A stretch of 64,000 bases of DNA from Ooceraea biroi (taxonomy: Eukaryota > Arthropoda > Insecta > Hymenoptera > Formicidae): NCBI RefSeq assembly GCF_003672135.1, contig NC_039519.1, positions 5,580,001 to 5,644,000 of the forward strand, in the 5' to 3' direction. Positions 32,663 through 46,300 of the stretch are shown here, piece after piece. Position 1 is the first letter of the stretch. Each line of letters starts with the position of its first letter. The notes under the pieces were generated by a model that was given only the letters and a program-made list of their open reading frames with translations, had not been told where the DNA came from and made no database searches. Both the position numbers and the translations under genes were made by a program.

Positions 32663-34398
32663 CTTCCTCTCACTCGCATCCGTTCATCCTAAACTCCATC
32701 GAGACAAAAGTTCCGTACGACTAGCGAAGCATTTGTACGAGATATTCTATGCACGCTTTGAGATTTGCGATTGCCCATTTTCCATCCTCACACTCTGACG
32801 CCAACGCCGTTATCTCCCTTGATCTCTGACACGACGTCGAACGTGGGGGTGCAGAAATCAGTGGGCGTGGGGATGGCGAGAGGCGCAGCCGCGAATTTCT
32901 CTTGCCCGGCGGATCTTTCAGGATATAATTCGCGCAAGATTTGATACGCAATTCCTCTCACTCGCATCCGTTCATCCTAAACTCCATCGAGACAAAAGTT
33001 CCGTACGACTAGCGAAACATTTGTACGAGATATTCTATACACGCTTTGAGATTTGCGGATTGCCCATTTTCCATCCTCACACTCTGACACCAACGCCGTT
33101 ATCTCCCTTGATCTCTGACACGACGTCGAACGTGGGGGTGCAGAAATCAGTGGGCGTGGGGATGGCGAGAGGCGCAGCCGCGAATTTCTCTTGCCCGGCG
33201 GATCTTTCAGGATATAATTCGCGCAAGATTTGATACGCAATTCCTCTCACTCGCATCCGTTCATCCTAAACTCCATCGAGACAAAAGTTCTGTACGACTA
33301 GCGAAACATTTGTACGAGATATTCTATGCACGCTTTGAGATTTGCGGATTGCCCATTTTCCATCCTCACACTCTGACACCAACGCCGTTATCTCCCTTGA
33401 TCTCTGACACGACGTCGAACGTGGGGGTGCAGATATCAGTGGGCGTGGGGATGGCGAGAGGCGCCAGCCGCGAATTTCTCTTGCCCGGCGGATCTTTCAG
33501 GATATAATTCGCGCAAGATTTGATACGCAATTCCTCTCACTCGCATCCGTTCATCCTAAACTCCATCGAGACAAAAGTTCCGTACGACTAGCGAAACATT
33601 TGTACGAGATATTCTATGCACGCTTTGAGATTTGCGGATTGCCCATTTTCCATCCTCACACTCTGACACCAACGCCGTTATCTCCCTTGATCTCTGACAC
33701 GACGTCGAACGTGGGGGTGCAGAAATCAGTGGGCGTGGGGATGGCGAGAGGCGCAGCCGCGAATTTCTCTTGCCCGGCGGATCTTTCAGGATATAATTCG
33801 CGCAAGATTTGATACGCAATTCCTCTCACTCGCATCCGTTCATCCTAAACTCCATCGAGACAAAAGTTCCGTACGACTAGCGAAACATTTGTACGAGATA
33901 TTCTATGCACGCTTTGAGATTTGCGGATTGCCCATTTTCCATCCTCACACTCTGACGCCAACGCCGTTATCTCCCTTGATCTCTGACACGACGTCGAACG
34001 TGGGGGTGCAGAAATCAGTGGGCGTGGGGATGGCGAGAGGCGCCAGCCGCGAATTTCTCTTGCCTGGCGGATCTTTCAGGATATAATTCGCGCAAGATTT
34101 GATACGCAATTCCTCTCACTCGCATCCGTTCATCCTAAACTCCATCGAGACAAAAGTTCTGTACGACTAGCGAAACATTTGTACGAGATATTCTATACAC
34201 GCTTTGAGATTTGCGATTGCCCATTTTCCATCCTCACACTCTGACGCCAACGCCGTTATCTCCCTTGATCTCTGACACGACGTCGAACGTGGGGGTGCAG
34301 ATATCAGTGGGCGTGGGGATGGCGAGAGGCGCCAGCCGCGAATTTCTCTTGCCCGGCGGATCTTTCAGGATATAATTCGCGCAAGATTTGATACGCAA
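32663..34398. repeat. six-copy 288-290-bp satellite overlapping the receptor's 3' coding end
   Basis: Units start (at CACTCGCATC) at 32671, 32959, 33248, 33538, 33827 and 34117, and are about 98 % alike. Length varies because some units read GGCGCAGCC and others GGCGCCAGCC, and because the first and last units read TTTGCGATTG where the others have TTTGCGGATTG. On the minus strand the receptor's last exon enters the unit at 34398 and stops inside it at 34234-34236. The units further left carry the same C-terminal coding sequence, so the array arose by tandem amplification of the gene's 3' end. Confidence 0.92.
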
Positions 34399-37300
34399 CT
34401 TGTTGCTGTGTGTCGCCGGCTGCAGTCTGAGAATCGCGCAGGAACGGGTCGACGGGTACCTAGGGCGGTGCACCGAATCCGTGGATCTGCTCTGCAACGC
34501 TGCCTCGATAGCGCGCCTCCTCAGATTCACCGTCGACATTGAGTTGTATGCCGATGTGTCGATGCGTTCGGAATCGGGCGTGAAAACCGGCTCGTCGCTT
34601 TCCTCGAAAGACGTGAAGATGTCCGAGTCGGGTACGGACGGCGCACTGAAGAAGGACTCGCGCAGCGACGAAGACAGGGCGTCGGGACACATGAACGGAT
34701 CCAGAGACGTGAGGTCGTTGAGATCGCTGCCGCTGTTGCAGGTCTGAAAGTCGTTCACCGAGTAAGACGACGGGAACGCTTGGTGCTCGGTTACGTTCGA
34801 CAGGACCTCCTGGCTTCTGGACGACTCCGACCACTTCGAGTCGGATGGCCGTCTCGAGCTGAACCTAGTAGAGTCGTGCTCGGCAAAGATGGGCTCCGGT
34901 AATCTCGCGTCTTTGCCACCCTTGTCCGCATTTTTCAGCAGCGCCTCGAAGAGATCGATTGGTTCCAATGTGGGAGTGTTATTGGACGGGAGATCGTTCC
35001 CTAGATCCAGCTGATCGATACTCCAGTCGGACGGTTCGCTGAAGTCCTCGATGTTCAACAGTACAGTCGGTATCACCGGGTCCGAGTGTCTCACGGGATC
35101 ACTTCGTTTACCCAGGGGTGATTTAATACGTTGCGTGACGACGTCATCGGTGGGCCTTGGTATCTCGAGGCTCTGCGCCTCCTCTTCCTGAAGGGAGGTC
35201 GAGGGAAGTGGTTCTATGGGACTCGGTGGTTCCGAATGTATCGTCGGAACGGTCAAAGAGTCCATTACTTTGGAAGGCTCCAATAAAGTTACGCGATGCG
35301 TCACTGGGTCGATCGTGTTGATCGACTCGGAATGCCTCATTATGTCCAAATTTCTGCGGGCTCGAGTCATGGTTCTGGCAGTAAGGTCCATTTTGTACGT
35401 ACGCGTGCCTCTCGGCGGTGGATCCAGATGGATGAGACTGGCCAACTTGTTTGGGGTGATAGCCACACGTGGCATGCTCGACGAGTATTGGCCACGCTTC
35501 GGATTATCCGTTTCAGAGCTCGACGCCCTGGTGTTACTGGGTGTCGACGATGTGGAAGAATTCTGCAGCCTAGACTTTAAGTGCGAGGTTGGACGTCCGA
35601 AGTGGCCGCGCTGCTTTGGTCTTGGATGCGCGGAGACTTTGCTTTGAGACCTCCGTTGGTCCTCCATTTGCCGACAGAGCATCATGGCGTGTCTCGCTAA
35701 CGCTGCCTCGTACCCGTGATTGAGATTCTGCACGGAATAGCCACGAGTCTCCGCGTTGCTTTCATCCGCTGGGAAGAGCTTCAGGCCCGCTTCCGCAGAA
35801 GTCTGCGCTGTGCCTGCCTTAAGATTGGAGTCCGACATCGACGCCAAGTTCGAATTCCGCCTCTGACAAGTTATCTTGTTGCGGCGCAACGTTTCGTTCA
35901 AGTCCTTGGTGTCCATCACGGGGGTGTCGGCGTTCAGCATCGGATCCGACAACGCGTTCAGCTGAAGAAACTTGCGACTGCCATGTGCTCCGTCGCTCTT
36001 CAGATTCTGGTAAGATATGAACTTCGGCTCGGATATCAGCGGGAAGTTCTTGCCGTTTACCCGTTTGTGATTCAGCCGTCGCAGGTGCCTGATCTTGTTG
36101 AAGGTTGGGTCCAGCAAGTACTTGAGATTCTTGATCTTGTCGATGTTGTGATTAGAATCGATCACGTGGTTTCGGTCGATGATGTACTTCGGGTCAAGCA
36201 TCTTCGTGAGATCGTGGATGTTTTCTTCGATGATATCAACCGGTCGGCTGCTACAGGACGCCGCGTGGTCGATGTCATTCTTTTCGGGCGAGATGGCATG
36301 CTTGCCCGACACTTCCAGGCACCTTCGGCTGGCGTAAAGAATGTTATGCTTCGCGGCGAAGCAATCTTCGACGGGCGGATGCTGTCGGCTCTCGTTGCTG
36401 TCGTTGTTCACCTCGGCCAGCTCGAGATGCGTGTTGGTGCCGCGTCTAGTTGGCGAGCAGCCGTATCGGCTCGGCGTCACGCCGAACAGAGCGACTAGGT
36501 CCTCGGCGATCTTTCCGGCGGCTACGCGCATCTCGCCGTGATGAAAGGCGTAGATCCAGGGATTCGCGCTGCTGTGCGCTAGGATTGGCAGACCCAGCCA
36601 TACCACCGCCCACTCTGATAAGATGTTAGTGCCGCAGAAGATGTCCACTAGCATGCAAGTCTGAAACAATCAGAGAGAGAAGCGCGTTAGATATATTGGG
36701 TCATTAAGTATGAAACTTTACAAATAGAACATAAACTTTTGCATTTTTTGGCACATGGACATGATTTATTTTCAATCGAAGTATGCGCCCATGTTATCTA
36801 CACACTTCTGCCATTTTAGTGGTAGTTGGTCTGTGCCTCTACTATAGAAGCCAGGAGTACGGGAATCGATGAAGTCGCGGAAGGCTGTTTCGACTGCCTG
36901 TTGAGAATTGAAGAATTGTCCCACCAACAAGTTGTCCAAATTCCGGAAGAAGTGATAGTCGGTAGGTGATAGATCTGGTGAATATGGTGGATGACGGAGA
37001 GTTTCCAATTCCAACTCCCGTAGCTTTGCCACGGTCAGTCGTGCAGTGTGCGGTCGAGCATTATCATGCAACAGGATTGGCATTGACCGATTGACCAATT
37101 TCGGTTGTTTAATAGCAAGTTGTTGCATCATTTCGTCCAGTTGCTTGCGATATACTTCAGCCGTTATCGATGTACCAGGTTTCATAAAGTTGTAGTAGAT
37201 AACACCTGACCTGGACCACCAAACAGTCACCATAAGCTTCTTCTGTGTAACGTTGGGTTTCGCGTGATGTCTCGGTGGTTCATCAGCGTTCAACCACTGA

Positions 37301-40300
37301 TGTGAGCGTTTACGATTGTCGTAGAGTATCCACTTTTCATCGCAGGTCACAATTCGATTAAAAAAAGATTCATTTTTGTGACGGGAAAGCAAAGAAAGGG
37401 AAGCCTCTAGACGTTGCGCCTGCTGCGCATCGGTCGATTCGTGCGGGACCCATTTGTCCAACTTCTTTATCTTACCAATTGCAGCTAAATGAACAATATG
37501 GTGGGTATAGAAACATTGAATATCGATGCCAATTCACGTGTACTTTGAGGTGGATCGGACTCTACTACGACTCTCGAGTGATCATTATCCACCTTCGTCT
37601 TTGGTCTTCCACGTGGCTCATTAGCGAGGCTGAAATCTCCATCTCTGAAGTTTTTGAACCAATTGCCCACCGTTGCTTTAGTAGTTGAACCTTCACCAAA
37701 TACAGCGTTGATATTACGAGCTGTCTCCGACACTGTGGTTCCACGGCGGAACTCATTCATAAATCACACGAATTTTGGACTTTTCCATGGTTCTATAAAA
37801 AAGAATCCACCAATAAAACTAATGAAGATATTTGAACAAACAAATATGACATTTGAAGAGCGAACATACATCTACCACACTAACCTAACCTGATACTGAC
37901 GTCTGGCGCCAAATTTGAGGTAACAAATGTTAAAGATGGCGCTTTTACATTTGTAAAGTTTCATACTTAATGACCCAATATCAAGCTCAGGAGGGTCCGC
38001 GTTTACGCGCGATGCTACGCCAGCCGTTATGAGAACACGACCGTGTCATAATAAAAAAGACAAGTTTTTTCACAATGGAATCGCTAAAAGAGATATCGAT
38101 TTCCGAAGAGATGTACGTGAAGCGTGAGAGTCCTTTGAAGTCTCACTCACCCCACGTATGAAAATTATTTTACGATGCATCGCGTGTCCCTTTCAACGTA
38201 ACTTCCAGAGCGCACCTGACGTGGGTTTAAATCTATTTCAATGTAGCCCGAGGTGCCTACGTTGCCCCCGTGGAAGTTCCATGCGAATCTTTCGCCAGTA
38301 AAACTCATAACGTGACCAACGACTTTTCGCTTAGCGGCGCTACTAAAAGAACGCTTTGAATTAAATTGCGCCAGTTTGCTCGGAGAAGGTTTCCGCGTCA
38401 AGGAAGACCTCGACACGCTGGACTTGAGAAATGTTCGCAAGTGTGTTTTCCGCTTTCCTTTTTTTTCACAGCGCAACGTACGAAGAAATAAAAAGAAGAA
38501 TACGGTCAAAGTGCCGTGGCGAGCAACGTGGCGATTTTCTCGTTTTCTTGCAGCTTGCAAGCAGCGCAACCTCCATCACGTTTCAGCTTCAGTAATTTCA
38601 CAAGTTGCGTTGCGATTTTCTTGCTGCGAGATTTTCGGTCGATTAAGACAAGCTGGATGAAGAAAACCTTGTTATCCTCGACGCGCCGCTGTTCTCGAAA
38701 TCGATCAATCCGACTGGCACGTAATCCAGTCCGTCGACATTTAGGTTTCAAGGTTTTTCCGTTGTCGAACAAACTGCGAGAAACTTTGACACGCAATATT
38801 GCTCAGAAGGGGTTCTTCTTCTCCCGTCTCGTTTCTTGGAAGAAGAGCGTTCGACGGACGAACCAGACACGATCGCGGTACGATATTTCAGCTAACTTTC
38901 CGCCCTAACTTCAGTTCTCTCTTTCGCGGCTTCTCATCGACCCACGTCTTAGTCTTCGATATAAACGTAAAAACGACGGGACGAAACTCGGGGGGGACGC
39001 TGTATGCGTGTTATCTCGCGAAGCGAAACTTTACGCGAGGCAATAAACGCGTTCGGTCGCTGCTGCCGTAATAAAAACGCTTGGGTCTTGATCCTCTTAG
39101 CCGGTGCATGCGTGCGTCTGATTCGGAGCTTGCGGAGATAACGCGGCGGTAAAAAGCGCGCGTACCGCAGTAACGCGGGTTCGCGTCAAAGAGCAAACAA
39201 GTCATTACCTCCCGTATCTCGAGTTAATCGTCCGTAACCGAGATGACAGTCAACGGATGCGAGGTGAATTTCATAAAACTTAACTCGCACCGACCGAGAT
39301 TAAAAAGCGCAGTAAGATAAACTGAATAATGATACACGAACGTGCTCGACATCCGGAGAGATTGAAAAATCGCCCGACAATTTAATCATGCCTGTCAGAC
39401 CCGGGTATCGATCTCCCCGGCGCGTTTGGTGCCCGCGTTGCTTCACTTCCGCTTTTCTTTGTGCTTTTTTCCGCCTGCTTTCTCTCCAGCAGCGTTATTA
39501 CCGCTGGTGTGACACGGGTATCGAATATACAAGCCTGCTCGTCGTATATCCACCTTATGAACATTATATCAGACTTACAAGGGAAGGTTTTTAAGTGTTA
39601 CACTCGGATTTCAAAAATTTTTTGCATGCAGGTAGGGAGGTCCCCAAATAGAAGAAAAAAATAAAAGTAGCGGCCCAAATGCATATTTGCGCGCTACGTG
39701 CGCAATTTTCGATGTTAGGTTAATTACTCAAAAATGCCATTTCCAATCGAATTCTTTACATTTTTTATTTCACCTAATGCACATTTATATTGCTTTGAAT
39801 AATTTTGTGTGTGCGTGTGTTTAGAAAATACGAGCGTCTAATGTAATCGCGTGCCGCGCGAGCACAGTGCGTATAAAAGGCCCATTGCTCAAAAATGGTA
39901 TTTGCATCGTAACTTTTCTAATTTTGTACTGCAACTGCCAATGCACACAATTTCGAATAATTGTACATTGCGCAAATCGTAGTTTGCTCTTTCTGCGTGA
40001 TTTATTGTATGCGACTTTAAATAGATTTGATCAGAATCCATAACGAGGACATAAAAGATCTGGTCAAGGGAGGTTTTTAATTCCTACAGTTTTAATTTTG
40101 GTTTTGATTTCTTTTTCAAGCGTTGTGCGTTAGGTGAAATAAAAAATGTAAAGAATTCGATTGGAAATAGCATTTTTGAGTAATTAACCTAACATCGAAA
40201 ATTGCGCACGTAGCGCGCAAATATGCATTTGGGCCGCTACTTTTATAATTTGTCTTCTATTTGGGGACCTCCCTACCTGCATGCAAAAAATGTTTGAAAT

Positions 40301-43300
40301 CCGAGTGTAACACCTAAAAACCTTTCCTTGTTAGAGTACCCGTGCCGGGTACGGACAACGATGAAGCGGCGGAATGAGACTGATGTCACCACGTGTCTGA
40401 CGTCTAAGTGATGACAGAGCGTTAATGGAGGGTCAGAAAGGCGCGAGTCTCACGGCTGCAGTTCGCACTCTGGATTACACGGACGCAATCTGCGAAAGAT
40501 TGGAAATCTTTCCACGACACTGAACAAAATATGGTCTATGGTCTTGTAGGATGTGCTACGTGATACTTACTTGAAACGGCAACCACAGGATGAGGAACGC
40601 GCCGACTGTGACTGCCAACGTCTGCCCGTAACGAGGCAGCGCCAGCGTCTGCGTTTGATGTCTGAACGACAATTCCACCGTGTAAATCGCGCGTGCATGT
40701 GCACGTGCGACGAGGTAGACGTACATGTAGCAACCGAGAAGGACCAAGGCGCTCGGTGCCCAGACTGCCACGACCAGAAACACCCTGACTGGAGGTAGCA
40801 CAGCCGCGTCGAACCTGCAGTCTCCACTGCAAAGCAAATCAAGTCTAATTATTTAAAATAATGAAAAAAAGAAAGAGAATTGCTGTTGATGTCTCAGAGA
40901 CAAAATACATTCTGCAGAACTCCTCGGAAAAAGAAAACATTTATAGGGCTAGAACTTTTTCATTTGTGTATTTAAAGGATTTTTAATAGTCGAGAACTCT
41001 AGACAATATGCCAAACAACATTATAGATACCCCAGAACTCCTCGGAAAAAGAAACAATTTTATTGTCTAGAACTTTTTCAGTTATGGGTCTGAAGGATTT
41101 TCAATAGTCTAGAACTCTAGGCAATATGCCAATTAACAATATTATCATGCCAGAACTCCTCGGAAAAAGAAAAACTTTTATTGTCTAGAACTTTTTCAGT
41201 AATGGGTCTGAAGGATTTTCAATAGTCTAGAACTCTAGGCAATATGCCAATTAACAATATTATCATGCCAGAACTCCTCGGAAAAAGAAAAACTTTTATT
41301 GTCTAGAACTTTTTCAGTAATGGGTCTGAAGGATTTTTAATAGTCGAGAACTCTAGACAATATGCCAAACAACATTATAGATACCCCAGAACTCCTCGGA
41401 AAAAGAAACAATTTTATTGTCTAGAACTTTTTCAGTTATGGGTCTGAAGGATTTTCAATAGTCTAGAACTCTAGGCAATATGCCAATTAACAATATTATC
41501 ATGCCAGAACTCCTCGGAAAAAGAAAAAATTTTATTGTCTAGAACTTTTTCATTAATGGGTCTGAAGGATTTTCAATAGTCGAGAACTCTAGGCAATATG
41601 CCAAACAACATTATAGATACCCCAGAACTCCTCGGAAAAAGAAAAAATTTTATTGTCTAGAACTTTTTCATTAATGGGTCTGAAGGATTTTCAATAGTCG
41701 AGAACTCTAGGCAATATGCCAATTAACAATATTATCATGCCAGAACTCCTCGGAAAAAGAAAAACTTTTATTGTCTAGAACTTTTTCAGTAATGGGTCTG
41801 AAGGATTTTTAATAGTCGAGAACTCTAGACAATATGCCAAACAACATTATAGATACCCCAGAACTCCTCGGAAAAAGAAACAATTTTATTATCTAGAACT
41901 TTTTCAGTTATGGGTCTGAAGGATTTTCAATAGTCTAGAACTCTAGGCAATATGCCAATTAACAATATTATCATGCCAGAACTCCTCGGAAAAAGAAAAA
42001 CTTTTATTGTCTAGAACTTTTTCAGTAATGGGTCTGAAGGATTTTTAATAGTCGAGAACTCTAGACAATATGCCAAACAACATTATAGATACCCCAGAAC
42101 TCCTCGGAAAAAGAAACAATTTTATTATCTAGAACTTTTTCAGTTATGGGTCTGAAGGATTTTCAATAGTCTAGAACTCTAGGCAATATGCCAATTAACA
42201 ATATTATCATGCCAGAACTCCTCGGAAAAAGAAAAAATTTTATTATCTAGAACTTTTTCAGTTATGGGTCTGAAGGATTTTCAATAGTCTAGAACTCTAG
42301 GCAATATGCCAAATAACAATACAGATAACCCAGAACATTATGATATACTTTTTTAAAAAAACATGAAGCATACGTTAAAATAATACCGGATATTCGGTAA
42401 TGCTAATAAAAATTTATTTCATTATTGTATATCTCGCAATTGTCACGTTCGATACGAGTGCAGCAAAGTAGACGTGCAACAGACTACGGATGAAATCGAT
42501 ACCGAAGGTTCCCTTAGATTGCTTTGATCATACGAAGGTACATGTCAGAGGGTTAAAGAACCTTCTTGTCGGCTTTGTGGCTATGTTTTAGTCTGCCGCT
42601 TGATTGGTCGTACACAACCTGTAGTACGGGGAGCTTACGAAGTGAGAAGCTTTCAGCCTCACTGGGTGGTGCAAGCAACGTACCGCAGTGCTAATATTGC
42701 TGCAAATCTTGGCGATGTAATTCGAGACCCTATGCGTTTTTACGTCATATTAGTTGCGTCACATGGCAATCGATTAGTGCAGTGAAATTACCTTATATTT
42801 ATACCGCGCATGCTTGTTAAATATCAAGTTAATTACGTTCGTGTCTGAGGAGTTACAGTCGTTCTCATTAACGAAGTAATACAGATTTATAAATAAAAAA
42901 ATACGAACGAAGATATCTTTTCTTCAGTTGTAATTTAAAATTTACTTTCGATATTAAAATAAATGATAAATAATAATAAGAGAAAATTCTCTTAATTATT
43001 GCGAGTCGAGAGCAACAAGGACATTATTCTGTTTAAGAAAATTAAAATCTTCCGTTGTAGAACTAAAGCACTTTATTCTAAATTCTTAGTGATATGTGGA
43101 GAGAATTGTAAAATTTATGTAACTAAAATCCATCTTTGTGTGTAGTTGCATGCAATGTTAATATCATTTCTTCGACAGCTATGGAACATCATGCGCTTTG
43201 TTAAACATGCGACGCCAAAGCCTTTGACAATTAATTCTTTACATTGAAACAATGAGAAATGGAAATTAGATATCCGAGCGCTGGAAGACGATGAGACTAA

Positions 43301-46300
43301 ATAAAGTTTAACTTGTGTTTTTATCCCCCGTGCTCCACAATCTTGTGCAACACGTAAACTCAGTTATCCAGATTTTACTTATTATGCCATCCGTGTAATG
43401 CACTCCTCCTCCTCGAGATGCCACGTGTCACGGAATAATACGCGATGCATCTGGATCACGCAGATGCATGTATTCCTTCGCACAGAATTTCAATAGAATT
43501 TCTCGCTATTCTATTTATAGGAATAACGCGCATTGTGCTCGAACGTGTTTGTCATCACGTGTGTGATATAATAAACGAAGAAACGCTGATTCGTTTCGAG
43601 AAGCTGATTAATTAACTAATTGACTAATTAACAAAACGTTAGTATAATGGACTTCCTGAACTGACCGATGTGGACTTGCTCGATGAGTTAAATTATTCCC
43701 GTGCTTTAAACGACGCAGCTGCCCGCAAATATTCACGCAATAATACCACACGTGTAACCTGTTGTCGTGCAGGGAAAGTTCTTCATTATAGTCCTTTTCC
43801 CTTTTGCCGGGAGACGTGCAAATAGAACGCTACTAAGCAATTTCCTTTGTAGTATTACAAACTCTACCGTGCGTCAAATGATGCGAACTGCCTTCCTCAT
43901 CTTTATTTACTTTCGCTTGTTCATGTGCCGCAATTAGAATGTCGAAAAAACGAGACTGTCGTAAAAATTCGCAGCAATAATCGCAACAAAGTAATAATAC
44001 TATTCGCGTTTATTTATTTTTTAACGCTGAATAAAAAATTGCGACAATATTGCAATCTTGATATGTACAGTACATGCAACGTGTTTTAGTGTATTCTCGT
44101 GCAAGCAATTTTATTATAATAAGTAATTTAATTTAGCAAAAACAAATTTAGAATATTATGCAAACTTGTACATCCATTTATATTTTCTGTTTATAGAACG
44201 TGACTAGCAAAAGATAACATGGTTTTAGCATTTTTGCGGAGGTGTTTTGTTTGCTGATGCAATTTTTCTCATTCGTACGGAATGGAATCACAATATAATC
44301 TAAAGCCCGATAAAGATGATTTAAAATTGATTACATATATATTATTGCTAATTCTGAACGTTGACTTAAATAAGATGCAGCAGAAAAATGAGTTTTTAAA
44401 ATACTAAATAAATGAACTATGTGTAAGTATTCCATTACATAATCCGTGCGTTATTCCATATAAATTTAAACTCAGCAATTTTTCTTAAGATCGGTAATTC
44501 TTTCAGAAATCGCGCATTACTGTAATATTCTTCTTGAGGATTATTTTAAATAAATTTATCCAAGATTTATACACAACCGTCCTTCCTTCCTTGAGGATTA
44601 TCCTAAATAATAAATTTATTCAGAATTTGTGCAGCAATTACGCTTACGTATCTTTGCACGCTGATCTTACATACCAATTTTCCAATGTATTGGGTTGGCC
44701 AAAAAGTAATTGCGTTTTTTTTATATAAATAAAAGGCGAATTTTTCATGGGAAACAAAAACTTTATTAAACAATATATTGTCCATTTTGTTTGATTATCT
44801 TTTGCCATTTTTCAGGCAACTTCATGATTCCGCGCTCAAAAAAGTTCTTACCTTTTTCAGCAAAAAGCAATTCCAACAACGATTTGATATCCTCATCAGC
44901 AGTCAAGGTTTTACCATTCAAGGCGTTTTGCAAAGAACGAAACGAATGGTAATCTGATGGTGCCAGGTCTGGCGAATATGGTGGATGTGGTAACATCATG
45001 GTAACACATCCCATCCAAGCTGCAACAATTTTTCACGAGTGACCAAACTTGTACGTGGTCTAGCGTTATCGTGGTGAAACACAACACCCTTGCGATTCAC
45101 CAATTCTCGACGTTTCTGTTTGATGGCATCATTTAATTTATCCAGTTGACGACAGTATACGTCTGAATGAATGGTTTGATTCCTTGCAAGCAGCTCAAAA
45201 TACACGATACCTTTAAAGTCCCACCAGACTGACAGCATAATCTTTCTTTGGTGAATATCTGCTTTTCAAGTGCTTTCAGCAGGTTCATCACGCTTGCTCC
45301 ACGATCTTTTTCGTTTGACGTTGTTGTAGACGATCCATTTTTCGTCGCCTGTTATCATACGTTTCAAAAACGGATCATTTTCCTCACGTTTCAAAAGAAA
45401 ATCGCAGATGTCAATACGCTTAGTGAGATGAATTTCTTTGAGCTCATGTGCTACCCAAATATCGAGCTTACTAATGTATCCAAGTCGTTTTAAATGCTTT
45501 TCAACACTCGATTTCGATGTGTTAAGATTCTCAGCAATCTCTCGTGTCGTTAAACGCCGATTGGAATCGATCAGTGCCTTTATTTTGTCATCATCAATTT
45601 CGATTGGCCTTCCTGAGCGTGGTGCATCTTTCACATTAAAATCTCCAGATCGAAATTTAGTAAACGAATTTTGACACTGCCGCAGTTTTAAAGCATCTTC
45701 GCCATATACATCAGATAACTTTTTATGAGCTTGCACAGCGATTTTCCCTTTTCGGAAGTAATAAAAGAAAATATGAGGAAAATGTTCTTTTTGATTTTCC
45801 ATTTTGAAATCGACGGCAAAGAAACAATTGTTAACGAAATCGTGTACTTTCTTTTTCTAAAACAGGCTTGAACTGTGAGTTGTTAACCTACATAATGAAT
45901 TTGCGGTTTAGAATGAAGTTAGTTACATTTCAAGACAATGTATGTCTATCTATTGGAAAAAAATGCAATTACTTTTTGGCCAACCCAATATATATTAATA
46001 TAATATATAATATATAATATATAATATATATAATATTGGGTTGGCCAAAAAGTAATTGCGTTTTTTTATATAAATAAAAGGCGAATTTTTCATGGGAAAC
46101 AAAAACTTTATTAAACAATATATTGTCCATTTTGTTTGATTATCATTTGCCATTTTTCAGGCAACTTCATGATTCCGCGCTCAAAAAAGTTCTTATCTTT
46201 TTCAGCAAAAAACAATTCCAACAACGATTTGATATCCTCATCAGCAGTCAAGGTTTTACCATTCAAGGCGTTTTGCAAAGAACGAAACGAATGGTAATCT

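Noticed and set aside
32721..34086. Repeated 65-87-codon frames on both strands
   Set aside because: Copies of the 290-bp satellite. Only the minus-strand reading joined to the receptor exon at 34398 has gene support.
35216..36498. Long plus-strand frames opposite the receptor tail (up to 260 codons)
   Set aside because: Mirror frames of the GC-biased minus-strand exon. No start context, family motif or splice support.
38165..39664. Overlapping frames of 60-134 codons on both strands in receptor intron 3
   Set aside because: They overlap on both strands, lack recognisable domains and sit inside a well-supported intron.
40915..42331. CRISPR-like direct repeats
   Set aside because: Units are 118 bp of continuous satellite without unique spacers, in an intron of a eukaryotic gene.
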